Below the pieces are notes generated by a model. It was not told where the DNA came from, did not search any database, and was given only the letters and a program-made list of their open reading frames with translations. Shown one piece after another: positions 44,239-53,252 of a stretch of DNA of 64,000 nucleotides. The stretch spans positions 2,944,727-3,008,726 of the forward strand of contig NZ_CP025422.1 of the NCBI RefSeq assembly GCF_002848265.1, given 5' to 3'. The number at the start of each line of letters is the position of its first letter. The first letter of the stretch is position 1. The DNA comes from Zhihengliuella sp. ISTPL4 (GTDB taxonomy: Bacteria > Actinomycetota > Actinomycetes > Actinomycetales > Microbacteriaceae). Made by a program: the position numbers and the translations under genes.

Positions 44239-45051
44239 TCAGCCCACCGTGCCCGCGGGGGAGGCGCCGCCCGATCCGTCCACGTGCATCAACGACGCCT
44301 GGGACTGCTCCTGCTGGAGCTGGAATTCGAAGCGCGAGCGGTCGCCGCGGTGGTACGCGATGAAGTACTCGATCGGCAGCCCGTCCTCACTGCGGCTGAT
44401 GCTGCGCAGGCGCAGGAGGGCGGAGCCGGCGCTCACACCGAGGTGCTGAGCCTGCTCGTGCGTGGCGACCGTCGCCTCGGCCGAGCGGACGCCGTGCGTG
44501 GCGATGATGCCGTGGTCGGCGAGCAGCCGGTACAGCGACGCCTCGGTGAGGTCGGCGCCGAGCGTCACCGCCCCCACCGCCTCCGGCATCCACGTGGTGG
44601 AGAGCGACCAGGGCTCGCCGTCGACGTGCCGCAGCCGCTCGAGCACGATCACCGGCGATCCGACCGGAACCTCCAGGGCGAGGGCGACCTCCTCGTCGGC
44701 GACGGTCTGCTCGTGCCGGAGGACGTCGCTGTGCACGTGGCCGCCGCGCCGCTCGACGTCGTCGTACAGCCCGACCAGCGTGTGCACGAGACTCTCGCTG
44801 GTGCGCGGACGGGAGACGAAGGTGCCCTTGCCCTTCACGCGCTCGACGAGTCCCTCGTGCTCGAGCTGGGCGAGCGCCTGGCGCACGACCGTGCGGGAGA
44901 TGCCGTAGCGCTCGCACAGCCGGTGCTCGCCGGGAAGAGGATCGCCCGGCTGCAGACCGTCGCGGGCGATGCCGTCGATGATCAGCTGCCGGAGCTGGTC
45001 GTACATGGGAGCCGCGCTGTGGCGGTCGATCGCGTCCTCGATGAGAGACAT
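44239..45051 (-). CDS. GntR regulator, HutC type, of the rbsK-rbsD operon
   Basis: 270 residues: winged helix (PGDPLPGEHRLCERYGISRTVVRQALAQLEHEGLVERVKGKGTFV) and a UTRA ligand domain (about 100-245) that binds small metabolites, often sugars or sugar phosphates. The ATG overlaps the rbsD stop by one base (TGATG), so it belongs to the ribokinase operon. HutC proteins read sites of the form GT-N4-AC, which fits the TGTYRTTACA elements upstream of rbsK, fsa, eda and the importer. Confidence 0.88.
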   Translation of the reverse strand: MSLIEDAIDRHSAAPMYDQLRQLIIDGIARDGLQPGDPLPGEHRLCERYGISRTVVRQALAQLEHEGLVERVKGKGTFVSRPRTSESLVHTLVGLYDDVERRGGHVHSDVLRHEQTVADEEVALALEVPVGSPVIVLERLRHVDGEPWSLSTTWMPEAVGAVTLGADLTEASLYRLLADHGIIATHGVRSAEATVATHEQAQHLGVSAGSALLRLRSISRSEDGLPIEYFIAYHRGDRSRFEFQLQQEQSQASLMHVDGSGGASPAGTVG

Positions 45052-45455
45052 CAGTACGCCACCCCCGCGTGCAGGATCACGTTCGCGTACGGGGTGAACT
45101 CCCCCGAGCGCACGAAGGCGCGGGCGGCGTGCGTGCGCTCCTTGAACTCGACGTGCGGGACGAGCTCGATCTCGAAGCCTGCGTCGGCGAAGCGCTCGCG
45201 CAGGGCATCGAGCACCTCCGGGCTCTTCTCGGCGACCTCGGCCGACACCGTCGCCCCCTCGACCACGAGCTCCGCGAGCACCGTGTCGAGCACGTCGAGG
45301 AACGCGGGAGCGCCGGGACGGTAGGCGAGGTCGATGCGCTCGGAGCCCGGCGGGATCGGCAGCCCGGCGTCCGTCACGACGATCAGATCGGTGTGCCCGG
45401 TCTCGCTGATGACGCGGGAGAGCGCGGGGTTGATCGTGGTCGAGGTCTTGCGCAT
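45051..45455 (-). CDS. rbsD: D-ribose pyranase
   Basis: 134 residues of the RbsD/FucU family. It interconverts pyranose and furanose forms so that ribokinase can use the sugar. The start holds NPALSRVISETGHTDLIVVTDAGLPIP, where the catalytic histidine and aspartate lie, and the end carries GEFTPYANVILHAGV. It sits between ribokinase and the HutC-type regulator in one operon. Confidence 0.92.
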   Translation of the reverse strand: MRKTSTTINPALSRVISETGHTDLIVVTDAGLPIPPGSERIDLAYRPGAPAFLDVLDTVLAELVVEGATVSAEVAEKSPEVLDALRERFADAGFEIELVPHVEFKERTHAARAFVRSGEFTPYANVILHAGVAY

Positions 45456-45469
45456 CGTGTGCTCCTGGT

Positions 45470-46432
45470 TCAGTTCGCGACGGGGGCCGCGGTGCGCGCG
45501 GCGAGGAAGGCCTCGACGTCGGCGCGGTGGGGGAGGCTCGGTGAGGCCCCCTGCTCCGTGACGGTGAGGGCGCCCGCGGCGGTCGCCAGCCGCACCGCAT
45601 CGGTGAGGGCCGCTCCGCTCGCGAGCGCGGCACCGAGGTAGCCGGCGTAGGCGTCGCCCGCGGCGGTGGTGTCGACGGCCTCCACGGGGAACGGCGGGAC
45701 GACGGTGGCGCCCTCGGCGGTGACGACGCAGGACCCCTGCCCGGCCAGGGTGATGACGGCGGCGCCGACGCCCTGCTCCAGGAACCAGTGCCCGGCGCGC
45801 TCGGCGGACGCGGCATCTGTCACCTCGATGCCGCTGATGAGCGATGCCTCGGTCTCGTTCGGGGTGACGATGTCGATGCTCCGCCAGATCTCCGGTGCCA
45901 GCTCCGCAGCCGGTGCCGGATCGAGGATCACGGTCATCCCGTGCTCGCGGCCGCGGGCCGTGATGTGGGCGGTCAGCGCGGACGGGGTCTCGAGCTGGGT
46001 GAGCAGCACCGAGGTCGTGGGGGCCAGAGCCGCGAGGGCCTCGTCGATCTGTCCCGTGCTCAGGGCGGCGTTCGCGAGCGGCACCATCACGATGTCGTTC
46101 TGCGCGGAGGCGTCGACGCGGATGTGCGCGATGCCGGTCGGGCCCGGCACGGTGCGCAGGTGCGCGAGGTCGACGCCGGCGGCGGTGAGCCCGTCCACCA
46201 CGAGATCGTGGAACAGGTCGTCGCCGACGCAGCCGACGAAGCTCGTGCGGGCGCCGGAGCGTCCCGCCGCGACGGCCTGGTTCGCGCCCTTGCCGCCGAG
46301 CATCAGCGTGAACTCGTCGCCGAGGATGGTCTCGCCGCGGGCGGGGAGCCGCTGGGAGAAGGTCGTGACGTCGGCCGTCACGCTGCCGACGATGACGACG
46401 CCGGAGCGGTCGCCGGGGTGTTCGGGTGTCAT
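45470..46432 (-). CDS. rbsK: ribokinase
   Basis: 320-residue PfkB-family sugar kinase. Marks: MLGGKGANQAVAAGRSGARTSFVGCVGDD (first PfkB signature region) and the catalytic VDTTAAGDAYAGYLGAAL near the C terminus. In context with RbsD it should phosphorylate ribose at C5, but relatives accept other pentoses and rare hexoses. The ATG at 46432 has AGGAGC before it. An upstream ATG at 46480 lies in the promoter zone. It leads the operon rbsK-rbsD-gntR. Confidence 0.9.
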   Translation of the reverse strand: MTPEHPGDRSGVVIVGSVTADVTTFSQRLPARGETILGDEFTLMLGGKGANQAVAAGRSGARTSFVGCVGDDLFHDLVVDGLTAAGVDLAHLRTVPGPTGIAHIRVDASAQNDIVMVPLANAALSTGQIDEALAALAPTTSVLLTQLETPSALTAHITARGREHGMTVILDPAPAAELAPEIWRSIDIVTPNETEASLISGIEVTDAASAERAGHWFLEQGVGAAVITLAGQGSCVVTAEGATVVPPFPVEAVDTTAAGDAYAGYLGAALASGAALTDAVRLATAAGALTVTEQGASPSLPHRADVEAFLAARTAAPVAN

Positions 46433-46473
46433 CTCGCTCCTGATCCTCCTCGACAGCGCGGGACTCCCGGTCT

Positions 46474-46530
46474 TTGACAAGGTTCGGGAGCTGTCATTAC
46501 ATTAGCCGAAGCCCCACCTGTAACGACAGG
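46474..46530 (+). promoter_or_regulatory. promoter of the Fsa-like gene with two operators
   Basis: TTGACA (46474-46479), 18 bases, TACATT (46498-46503). TGTCATTACA (46492-46501) overlaps the -10. The palindrome CCTGTAACGACAGG (46517-46530), whose reverse reads TGTCGTTACA, covers the expected start region. Centres are 27 bp apart. The region also serves the divergent rbsK operon. Confidence 0.7.
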
Positions 46531-46550
46531 TTGCCCGCGAGGAGACCCCG

Positions 46551-47213
46551 ATGACCGCGATCGCGCCCCGCCTGTACGTCGACAGCGCTGACACCGACCG
46601 TGTCGCGCGGCTGCTCTCCGCAGGGGTCGTGCACGGCGTCACGACGAACCCCACGATCCTCGAGCGTGGCGGGCGGACGGCCGCGGAGATGCCCGACCTC
46701 TACGCCCGCTGGGTCGAGGAGGGCGCTCGGGAGGTGTTCTTCCAGACGTGGGGTGGTGACACCGCCTCCTTCCTCCGGAACGCGGAGGGCATCCGCGCGC
46801 TCGGCGAACGCGTTGCGGTCAAGGTGCCCGCGACCGCAGCGGGTTTCGCGGCGGCTTCCGCCCTCGTCCGGGACGGCGCCACGGTCCTCGTCACCGCGGT
46901 CTACTCCGTCGCGCAGGCGCTCGCGTGCGCCTCGATCGGCGCCCAGTACATCGCGCCCTATCTGGGGCGTATGCGCGACGCGGGCATGGACGGCGACGCG
47001 CTCATCGCCCGGATGCAGGAGATGTGCGCGGGCAGCGCCGCCAACGTCCTCGCCGCCTCCCTGCGCTCCGCCGACGACATCACCGGGCTGCGCGCAGCCG
47101 GAGTCCCCTACTTCACCGCCGCGCCCGACGTGCTCGACCAGCTGCTGTTCCACGAGGTGAGCGACAGCTCGGCGGCGGAGTTCGACGCCGCGATGCAGCG
47201 GCTCGGGGCCTGA
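46551..47213 (+). CDS. fructose-6-phosphate aldolase / small transaldolase
   Basis: 220-residue class I aldolase of the FsaA/TalC group. LYVDSADTDRVARLL, GVTTNPTILERGG and the Schiff-base lysine K91 in VAVKVPAT are all present (K85 in E. coli FsaA). It could split a keto-sugar phosphate into dihydroxyacetone and glyceraldehyde-3-phosphate or act as a transaldolase. Divergent to rbsK, with shared operators, so it likely works in the same pentose or rare-sugar route. GAGGAG lies six bases before the ATG. Confidence 0.85.
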   Translation: MTAIAPRLYVDSADTDRVARLLSAGVVHGVTTNPTILERGGRTAAEMPDLYARWVEEGAREVFFQTWGGDTASFLRNAEGIRALGERVAVKVPATAAGFAAASALVRDGATVLVTAVYSVAQALACASIGAQYIAPYLGRMRDAGMDGDALIARMQEMCAGSAANVLAASLRSADDITGLRAAGVPYFTAAPDVLDQLLFHEVSDSSAAEFDAAMQRLGA

Positions 47214-47217
47214 CGGC

Positions 47218-47904
47218 TCAGGCCGAAGCGGCCTGCCGCAGCCACCGCTCGACACCCGCGATGTGGGCCGTGGCGAGGGAGGTCGCCAGCGCCGAGTCGC
47301 GCTGGGCGATGGCATCGGCGATGGCGCGGTGCTCCGACAGCGTGCGCTCCGCGGCGCCGCCCTCCGTGAGTCCCCGCCAGACGCGCGCCCGGACCGTCTG
47401 GCTGCTGAGGTGCTCGATGAGGCTCGCGAGGTAGGCGTTGCCCGCCATGCCAACGATCTCGCGATGGAAGCGGATGTCGTGATCGACGAGCTCCTCGATC
47501 CCGACGGAGGCGTCGACGGCCTCGACCTCCTCCTGCAGGGTCGCGATCGCCTCGTCCGTGCCGAGGGTGGCCGCGAGACCGGTGGCCTGCGATTCGAGCA
47601 TCCGGCGGACGGCGAACATCTCCAGCATCGAGTCGTCGTCGTGCATGTCGACGACGAACGCGATCGCCTCCAGCAGCAGGTGCGGCTCCAGGCTCGTCAC
47701 GTAGGTGCCGTCCCCGCGGCGCACGTCCAGCACGCGGATGACCTCCAGCGCCTTGACCGCTTCGCGCATCGAGTTGCGGGAGAGGCCGAGGCGCTCGGAG
47801 AGCTCCTTCTCCGGGGGCAGGCGATCGCCGGGGGCCAGTTCGCCCGACACGATCATCGCCTTGATCTTCTCGATCGCCTCGTCCGTGACTGCCATGGCGC
47901 TCAT
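47218..47904 (-). CDS. GntR regulator, FadR/FCD type, of the L-fucose genes
   Basis: 228 residues: winged helix (PGDRLPPEKELSERLGLSRNSMREAVKALEVIRVLDVRRGDGTYV) and FCD domain with metal-ligand-like DIRFHREIVGMAGNAYL and LSEHRAIADAI. Divergent from the lactonase gene, with ACATCCGATGT between them. The same palindrome controls the FAH and fuconate-dehydratase promoters, so this protein is the likely repressor of the whole pathway. A second ATG at 47895 could also be the start. Confidence 0.9.
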   Translation of the reverse strand: MSAMAVTDEAIEKIKAMIVSGELAPGDRLPPEKELSERLGLSRNSMREAVKALEVIRVLDVRRGDGTYVTSLEPHLLLEAIAFVVDMHDDDSMLEMFAVRRMLESQATGLAATLGTDEAIATLQEEVEAVDASVGIEELVDHDIRFHREIVGMAGNAYLASLIEHLSSQTVRARVWRGLTEGGAAERTLSEHRAIADAIAQRDSALATSLATAHIAGVERWLRQAASA

Positions 47905-47913
47905 CCTCGCACA

Positions 47914-47924
47914 ACATCCGATGT
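47914..47924. promoter_or_regulatory. operator ACATCCGATGT, site 1
   Basis: An 11-bp palindrome between the regulator and lactonase starts. It occupies the spacer just upstream of the lactonase -10 (CAGGAT, 47931-47936). Sites 2 and 3 with a G at the centre are at 50759-50769 and 50912-50922. Confidence 0.75.
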
Positions 47925-47930
47925 CTGCGG

Positions 47931-47936
47931 CAGGAT
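47931..47936 (+). promoter_or_regulatory. -10 element, leaderless spacing, lactonase gene
   Basis: CAGGAT, six bases (GGGGGC), ATG at 47943. Confidence 0.5.
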
Positions 47937-47942
47937 GGGGGC

Positions 47943-48842
47943 ATGCGCATCCTCGACTCGCACCTGCACCTGTGGGATCCGGAAGCCCTCGGGTACACGT
48001 GGCTCGAAGGGCCGCTCGCGAGGCGCTTCGGAGCCGACGAGCTCGAGCGTGCGCGGGTGGAGCAGGCCACGGACGAGCGGGCCGTGTTCGTGCAGGCCGA
48101 GACCGCTGAGGACGACTTCCTCGCCGAGGTCCGGTGGGTGGCCGGGCAGGCGGAACGCCTCGGGGTGGTCGGCATCGTCGCCGGCGCTCGGCTCGACCGC
48201 GGCACCGACACCACGGTGCACCTGGAGAGCCTCACCGCGGAGCCCTTGGTCGTCGGGGTGCGCCATCTGCTGCAGGGGGAGCCGGACGGCGTGATGCTCT
48301 CGTCCGCCTTCATCTCCGGAGCCCGCGAGGTCGCGGCGCACGGGTGGACCTTCGACGCGTGCGTGCGTGCCGCGCAGCTCCCCGACCTCGCGCGACTGTC
48401 GGGCGCGATCCCCGAGCTGCGGATCGTGCTCGATCACCTGGGGAAGCCGGAGGTCGGGACGGCTTCTGCCCCGCTCCCGCCTTCCGTGGAGTGGGAGCGC
48501 GACCTCGCCGAGCTCGCGCGACACCCCGAGGTGTTCTGCAAGGTGTCCGGACTGCCGGCGGAGGCCGGAGGGGACTGGAGCCTCGCGCAGCTCGAGCCCT
48601 TCCTCGACACCGCGGCCGACGTCTTCGGTCCCGAGCGCCTGATGTGGGGGAGCGACTGGCCCGTGTCGGCGGTCGGCTCCGTGGAGCCGGACGACCCACG
48701 CGCGTCCGCCGACGGCGCGCCCGCGTACCAGCCGTCCGCCCGCAGCCGCTGGGCCGACGCGGTGGCGACGTGGGCCGCCTCCCGCGGCATCGATCACGAC
48801 GCCCTCTTCCACGCCACCGCCACCTCCTTCTACTCCCTCTAG
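47943..48842 (+). CDS. L-fuconolactone hydrolase (amidohydrolase 2 family)
   Basis: 299 residues, TIM-barrel hydrolase of the COG3618 group. The metal motif is HLHLWDPEALGYTWL near the N terminus. Then come VRHLLQGEPDGVML, LDHLGKPEVG, FCKVSGLPAEAGGDW and the late aspartate in MWGSDWPVS. This pattern is that of L-fucono-1,5-lactonases. It would open L-fuconolactone to L-fuconate. The shared operator with the dehydratase and FAH genes supports that role. Confidence 0.88.
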   Translation: MRILDSHLHLWDPEALGYTWLEGPLARRFGADELERARVEQATDERAVFVQAETAEDDFLAEVRWVAGQAERLGVVGIVAGARLDRGTDTTVHLESLTAEPLVVGVRHLLQGEPDGVMLSSAFISGAREVAAHGWTFDACVRAAQLPDLARLSGAIPELRIVLDHLGKPEVGTASAPLPPSVEWERDLAELARHPEVFCKVSGLPAEAGGDWSLAQLEPFLDTAADVFGPERLMWGSDWPVSAVGSVEPDDPRASADGAPAYQPSARSRWADAVATWAASRGIDHDALFHATATSFYSL

Positions 48843-49219
48843 TCCCGCCCTCCCCCTCCGGCTCCCCGCGCGGGTGCAGGATGCCACCTCCGGGGACTTA
48901 CGCGGGCCCGTATTCGATCCCGGGTCGCGTGCGCGCCGTACCGCTTACGGTCGTACCGGAAGCCGCTCACGGTCGTAACCGGGGAGCGCCTTGGGGCGCG
49001 GGATGAGAAACGGTCCGCGGCAGCGCGATGGGGGAGCGTTTCTGATCCTGCCGGCGGCGTGAGGAGGCGTGCGGGATGAGAAAGGGGCGTGCGGGGCGGG
49101 GCGGAGGGGCGGAATTGATCCCGGCTGGGCCTGGGGGACGGGGGACGGGCAGGACGGGACGGGGACGGCCCGGGGTCTCGCGGGGAGACACCGGGCCGTC
49201 GGGCCGTCGGAAGATCGGG
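48843..49219. other. 377-bp convergent gap with short direct repeats
   Basis: No convincing gene. Two near-copies of CCGCTTACGGTCGTACCGG lie at 48941-48959 and 48963-48982. GCGGGATGAGAAA occurs exactly at 48998-49010 and 49071-49083, and a reversed variant (GCGTTTCTGATCC) lies between at about 49036-49048. These look like degenerate REP-type extragenic repeats. No clear single terminator stem was found. Confidence 0.5.
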
Positions 49220-49996
49220 TCACTCGGGGCGGAGGCGGAGTTGCGCCATCCCCCCGTCGACCTCGATGAAGGTGCCCGTGGTGGAACCCGCGGCGGGGCT
49301 CACGAGGTAGGCGACGGCGGCGGCGACCTCGTCGGGGCTCACCAGGCGCCCGTGGGGCTGTCGTGCCTCCAACGCGGCCCGCTCGGCGGCGGGGTCAGTC
49401 GCGGAATCGAGCAGTCGTCCGACCCAGGGCGTGTCGGCGGTGCCGGGGTTGACCGCATTGACACGGATACCCTCGCGCAGGTGGTCGGCGGCCATCGCGC
49501 GGGTCAGAGCCGACACGGCGCCCTTCGACGCGGAGTACAGCGCCCGCTGCGGGAGCCCGGTCGTGGAGGCGATCGACGCCGTGTTGCACACCGCGGCGGC
49601 GGGGGACTTCCGCAGCCAGGGCAGCGCTGCCGAGGTCACCCGTGCGATGCCGGTGACGTTGATGGAGAGGACGCGGGCCCACTCGTCGTCGTCGTTCGCG
49701 GCGATGTCACCCTGTGCGCCGATGCCGGCGTTGTTGACGACGATGTCGATGCGGCCGAAGCGCTCGGCGACGGCGGTGACGGCGGCGTCCACGCTCGCGC
49801 GGTCGGAGACGTCGGCGGTGAACGCGGCGAACCGCTCGTCGGCGTGGGTGGTGTCACGATCGAGGACCGCGACGATGACGCCGTCCTCGTGCAGACGGTC
49901 GGCGATCGCCGCGCCGATGCCGGAGGCGCCACCGGTGACGATGGCCACGAGGCCATCCGTGCCGGCGTCGGGTCCCTGAGCCTGTCGAAGGGTCAC
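49220..49996 (-). CDS. short-chain dehydrogenase, probable 2-keto-3-deoxy-L-fuconate dehydrogenase
   Basis: 258 residues with TGGASGIG, an aspartate after strand two (VLDRD, NAD-type), NNAGIGAQG, the catalytic YSASKGA and a late EVDGG. It would oxidise 2-keto-3-deoxy-L-fuconate to the 2,4-diketo acid cleaved by its operon partner. The GTG start overlaps the FAH stop (GTGA). An ATG at 50011 lies inside that gene. The first nine codons after the start are a dispersed repeat, read as TLRQAQGPD, so the real SDR fold begins about residue 15. Confidence 0.85.
   Translation of the reverse strand: MTLRQAQGPDAGTDGLVAIVTGGASGIGAAIADRLHEDGVIVAVLDRDTTHADERFAAFTADVSDRASVDAAVTAVAERFGRIDIVVNNAGIGAQGDIAANDDDEWARVLSINVTGIARVTSAALPWLRKSPAAAVCNTASIASTTGLPQRALYSASKGAVSALTRAMAADHLREGIRVNAVNPGTADTPWVGRLLDSATDPAAERAALEARQPHGRLVSPDEVAAAVAYLVSPAAGSTTGTFIEVDGGMAQLRLRPE
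49970..49992. repeat. dispersed repeat copy at an SDR start
   Basis: The 23-bp element, core CCTGAGCCTGTCGAAGG, directly follows the GTG start of the SDR gene on the minus strand and encodes its first residues (LRQAQGP). One base differs from the 27-kb copies. Confidence 0.85.
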
Positions 49997-50853
49997 TTCT
50001 CTGCCTCCCATGCGATGAAGTCCTGGCGCTGACGGCCGAGGCCGTCGATCTCGATCTCGACCACGTCGCCCGCCGCCAGGTAGGGGTACTTGCCGGACAG
50101 GGCCACGCCCTGCGGGGTGCCCGTGAGGATCAGGTCACCGGGCTCGAGCGTCACGTACTGCGACAGGTGGTGCACGATCTGCTCGACCGTGAAGATCATG
50201 TCGCTCGTGTTCGAGTCCTGTCGCGGCTCGCCGTTCACGAAGCTGCGGAGGCCGAGCGACTGATGGTCCACCTCGTCGGGCGTGACCAGCCACGGACCCG
50301 TGGGGTTGAAGCCGAAGGCGATCTTGCCTTTCGACCACTGCCCGCCGGAGACCGCCATCTGGAAGTCCCGCTCCGACACGTCGTTCGCGGCGACGAAGCC
50401 GGCGACGTGCGCCATCGACTCCTCCGGGGAGTCGAGGTACGCGGTGCGGGTGCCGATGACGATGCCGAGCTCGACCTCCCAGTCGGTCTTCTCGCTCCCG
50501 CGTGGGATCGTCACGGTGTCGTTCGGGCCGACGACCGTGTTGGGGGTCTTGAGGAAGATGATGGGGATGGTCGGCGGCTCCGACCCCGACTCCGCGGCAT
50601 GGGCGGCGTAGTTCATCCCGATGCAGATCACCGCGCTCGGGCGGGCGATCGGGGCGCCGATGCGCATCGTCGCGGCGTCCGGCAGCTCGGAGAGCTCCCC
50701 GGCGTCGCGGGCGGCGGCGACGCGGGCGACGAAGTCTCCCGCAAGGAAGTCGCCGTTGACATCGGATGTCACCGGGCGGAGGTCGAGGTAGCGGTCACCC
50801 TCCAGGAGGACGGGGATCTCCGCCCCCGGGGTGCCGAGCCGCGCGAACTTCAT
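49993..50853 (-). CDS. fumarylacetoacetase-family hydrolase, 2,4-diketo-3-deoxy-L-fuconate hydrolase
   Basis: 286 residues. The FAH domain covers about 70-285: [30 protein letters not shown], the metal-site [22 protein letters not shown] and [18 protein letters not shown]. In the non-phosphorylative L-fucose route this family splits 2,4-diketo-3-deoxy-L-fuconate to pyruvate and L-lactate. It is first of the FAH-SDR operon and divergent from the dehydratase. An extra copy of the operator lies inside its coding region at 50759-50769. Confidence 0.88.
   Translation of the reverse strand: MKFARLGTPGAEIPVLLEGDRYLDLRPVTSDVNGDFLAGDFVARVAAARDAGELSELPDAATMRIGAPIARPSAVICIGMNYAAHAAESGSEPPTIPIIFLKTPNTVVGPNDTVTIPRGSEKTDWEVELGIVIGTRTAYLDSPEESMAHVAGFVAANDVSERDFQMAVSGGQWSKGKIAFGFNPTGPWLVTPDEVDHQSLGLRSFVNGEPRQDSNTSDMIFTVEQIVHHLSQYVTLEPGDLILTGTPQGVALSGKYPYLAAGDVVEIEIDGLGRQRQDFIAWEAEK
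50759..50769. promoter_or_regulatory. operator ACATCGGATGT, site 2, inside the FAH gene
   Basis: An exact copy of the promoter palindrome, 153 bp from site 3 and about 84 bases into the coding region. The flanks extend the dyad to GACATCGGATGTC. It could support looping with site 3 or act as a roadblock. Confidence 0.65.
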
Positions 50854-50899
50854 GATTCTCCTGATCGTTCGGGAGGCCGCTGCTCAGCGGCCGGTCTCG

Positions 50900-50933
50900 T
50901 TGACAGTATAGACATCGGATGTTTACACTCCAA
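50900..50933. promoter_or_regulatory. overlapping divergent promoters sharing one operator (site 3)
   Basis: Plus strand: TTGACA (50900-50905), 18 bases, TACACT (50924-50929). Minus strand: TTGGAG (50928-50933), 17 bases, TATACT (50905-50910). ACATCGGATGT (50912-50922) lies in the shared spacer, so one bound regulator would shut both the dehydratase and FAH transcripts. Confidence 0.78.
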
Positions 50934-50976
50934 GAGATCCGCGCGGAAGAATGACCCGCGCATGGAGAGGAACCCC

Positions 50977-52272
50977 GTGAGCCGTATCGTCGCCCTCGAC
51001 ACCACCGACATCCGCTTCCCCACGTCGCTGAGCCTGGACGGCTCCGACGCGATGAACCCGGACCCCGACTACTCCGCCGCGTACGTCATCGTCCGCACGG
51101 ACGCCGGCGACGGCATCGAGGGGCACGCCTTCGTCTTCACGATCGGCCGCGGCAACGACGTGCAGGTCGCCGCCATCGACGCGCTCGCCGGGCACCTCGT
51201 CGGGCGCGAGATCGAGCCGCTGCTCGACGACATGGGCGGCACGTTCCGCGAGATCATCGGCGACTCGCAGCTCCGCTGGCTGGGACCGGAGAAGGGCGTC
51301 ATGCACATGGCCATCGGCGCGGTCGTCAACGCGCTGTGGGACATCAAGGCCAAGCGCGCGGGCCTGCCGCTCTGGCAGCTGCTCGCCCGGATGACCCCGG
51401 AGGAGCTCGTCGACCTCGTCGACTTCCGCTACCTCACCAACGCCCTCACCCGCGAGGAGGCGCTGGAGATCCTGCGGGCGGCGGAGCCCGGGCGGGCCGA
51501 GCGCGAGCAGCAGCTCCTCGCCACCGGCTACCCCGGCTACACGACGAGCCCCGGCTGGCTCGGCTACTCCGACGAGAAGCTCGAGCGCCTCGCCCGCGAG
51601 GCCATGGCCGACGGGTTCACGCAGATCAAGCTCAAGGTGGGCGCGGACCTCGACGACGACATCCGCCGCTTCCGGAAGGCGCGCGAGGTGTGCGGCCCAG
51701 ACTTCCCCATCGCGATCGACGCCAATCAGCGCTGGGAGGTGTCCGAGGCGATCGAATGGGTGAACGCGCTCGCCGAGTTCCACCCCGCCTGGATCGAGGA
51801 GCCCACGAGCCCCGACGACATCCTCGGCCACGCTGAGATCGCCCGCGGCGTCGCGCCCATCCGGGTTGCCACCGGTGAGCACGCGCAGAACCGGATGATC
51901 TTCAAGCAGCTCCTGCAGGCCGACGCGATCTCGGTCATGCAGATCGACGCCGTCCGCGTCGCGGGAGTCAACGAGAACATCGCCAACCTGCTGCTCGCGG
52001 CGAAGTTCGACGTGCCGGTGTGCCCGCATGCCGGCGGCGTCGGGCTGTGCGAGGCCGTGCAGCACCTGTCGATGTTCGATTTCGTCGCCGTCTCCGGCAC
52101 CCGCGAGGGCCGCCTGATCGAGTTCGTCGACCACCTGCACGAGCACTTCGTCGTGCCGACCGACATCCAGGGCGGCTCCTACATGGCTCCCACCGCACCG
52201 GGCACGGGCATGGAGATGAAGGCCGACAGCATCGCGGAGTACACCTGGACGGGCGCGCATGTCCACGCCTGA
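50977..52272 (+). CDS. L-fuconate dehydratase
   Basis: 431 residues of the enolase superfamily, mandelate-racemase group. It matches L-fuconate dehydratases (ENOSF1/FucD): start [33 protein letters not shown], base lysines in QIKLKVGAD, metal ligands in [18 protein letters not shown] and [10 protein letters not shown], and histidine in [11 protein letters not shown]. It removes water from L-fuconate to give 2-keto-3-deoxy-L-fuconate. The GTG at 50977 has GAGAGG six bases upstream. The ATG at 50962 is part of that ribosome site. It overlaps the next gene by 14 bases. Confidence 0.93.
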   Translation: MSRIVALDTTDIRFPTSLSLDGSDAMNPDPDYSAAYVIVRTDAGDGIEGHAFVFTIGRGNDVQVAAIDALAGHLVGREIEPLLDDMGGTFREIIGDSQLRWLGPEKGVMHMAIGAVVNALWDIKAKRAGLPLWQLLARMTPEELVDLVDFRYLTNALTREEALEILRAAEPGRAEREQQLLATGYPGYTTSPGWLGYSDEKLERLAREAMADGFTQIKLKVGADLDDDIRRFRKAREVCGPDFPIAIDANQRWEVSEAIEWVNALAEFHPAWIEEPTSPDDILGHAEIARGVAPIRVATGEHAQNRMIFKQLLQADAISVMQIDAVRVAGVNENIANLLLAAKFDVPVCPHAGGVGLCEAVQHLSMFDFVAVSGTREGRLIEFVDHLHEHFVVPTDIQGGSYMAPTAPGTGMEMKADSIAEYTWTGAHVHA

Positions 52273-53227
52273 CCGCCTGACCGTCCCGGCCCTCGGCTAC
52301 GGTGCCGCGAACGTCGGCAACCTCTTCCGTGAGCTGTCCGACGACGACGCGTGGGCCGTGCTGGACGCGGCGTGGGAGAGCGGCATCCGCTTCTACGACA
52401 CCGCTCCGCACTACGGCCTCGGACTCTCCGAGCGCCGACTCGGAGCCTTCCTGCGGACCAAGCCGCGGGACGAGTACGTGCTCTCGACCAAGGTCGGCCG
52501 GCTGCTGCGCCCGAACCCCGACCATGATGGCGGGCTCGACACCGCCAACGACTTCCACGTGCCGGACGACCTCCGGCGCGTGTGGGACTTCTCGGCCGAC
52601 GGCATCCGGGCGAGCCTGGAGGAGTCCCGCGAGCGGCTCGGCATCGAGCGCATCGACCTCCTCTACCTGCACGACCCGGAGCGGCACGACCTCGACCTCG
52701 CGCTGGCCGAGGCCCTTCCCGCCCTGGAGCAGCTGCGCGCGGACGGCGAGGTGACGGCGATCGGCATCGGCTCGATGGTGTCGGACGCCCTGGCGGCGTC
52801 GGTGCGGTCCGCCGACCTCGACCTCGTGATGGTGGCCGGTCGGTACACGCTGTTGGAGCAGCCCGCCGCCGTCGACGTGCTGCCCGCGTGCCGGGAGACG
52901 GGCACCGGGATCGTCGCGGCGTCGGTGTTCAACTCCGGACTCCTCGCGGCGAACGAGCCGCGTCGGGACGGCCGGTACGAGTACGGGCAGCTCCCCGACG
53001 AGCTGTGGGACCGCCTCGTGCGCATCGCCGCGGTGTGCGCCGATCACGACGTGCCGCTGCCGGCCGCGGCGATCCAGTTCCCGCTCCAGTCCGACGTGGT
53101 GCGCTCCGTGGTGGTCGGCGGCAGTCGCCCGGCGCAGCTGCGGCAGAACGCCGAGTACGCTGCCCAAGAGATCCCGTCGGCGCTGTGGGAGAACCTCGCG
53201 GCCGAGAGCCTGATCCCCGCATCCTGA
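52259..53227 (+). CDS. aldo/keto reductase, probable L-fucose dehydrogenase
   Basis: 322 residues. The tetrad is visible: Asp and Tyr in [18 protein letters not shown], Lys in [10 protein letters not shown] and His in [11 protein letters not shown]. It resembles the D-threo-aldose (L-fucose) dehydrogenase group, which oxidises L-fucose to its lactone with NAD(P). Placed between L-fuconate dehydratase and L-fucose mutarotase, with a 14-base overlap to the former, it fits the first oxidation step. Confidence 0.88.
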   Translation: MSTPDRLTVPALGYGAANVGNLFRELSDDDAWAVLDAAWESGIRFYDTAPHYGLGLSERRLGAFLRTKPRDEYVLSTKVGRLLRPNPDHDGGLDTANDFHVPDDLRRVWDFSADGIRASLEESRERLGIERIDLLYLHDPERHDLDLALAEALPALEQLRADGEVTAIGIGSMVSDALAASVRSADLDLVMVAGRYTLLEQPAAVDVLPACRETGTGIVAASVFNSGLLAANEPRRDGRYEYGQLPDELWDRLVRIAAVCADHDVPLPAAAIQFPLQSDVVRSVVVGGSRPAQLRQNAEYAAQEIPSALWENLAAESLIPAS

Positions 53228-53252
53228 CCTCCATCCACCGAGAGGAGCCGCC

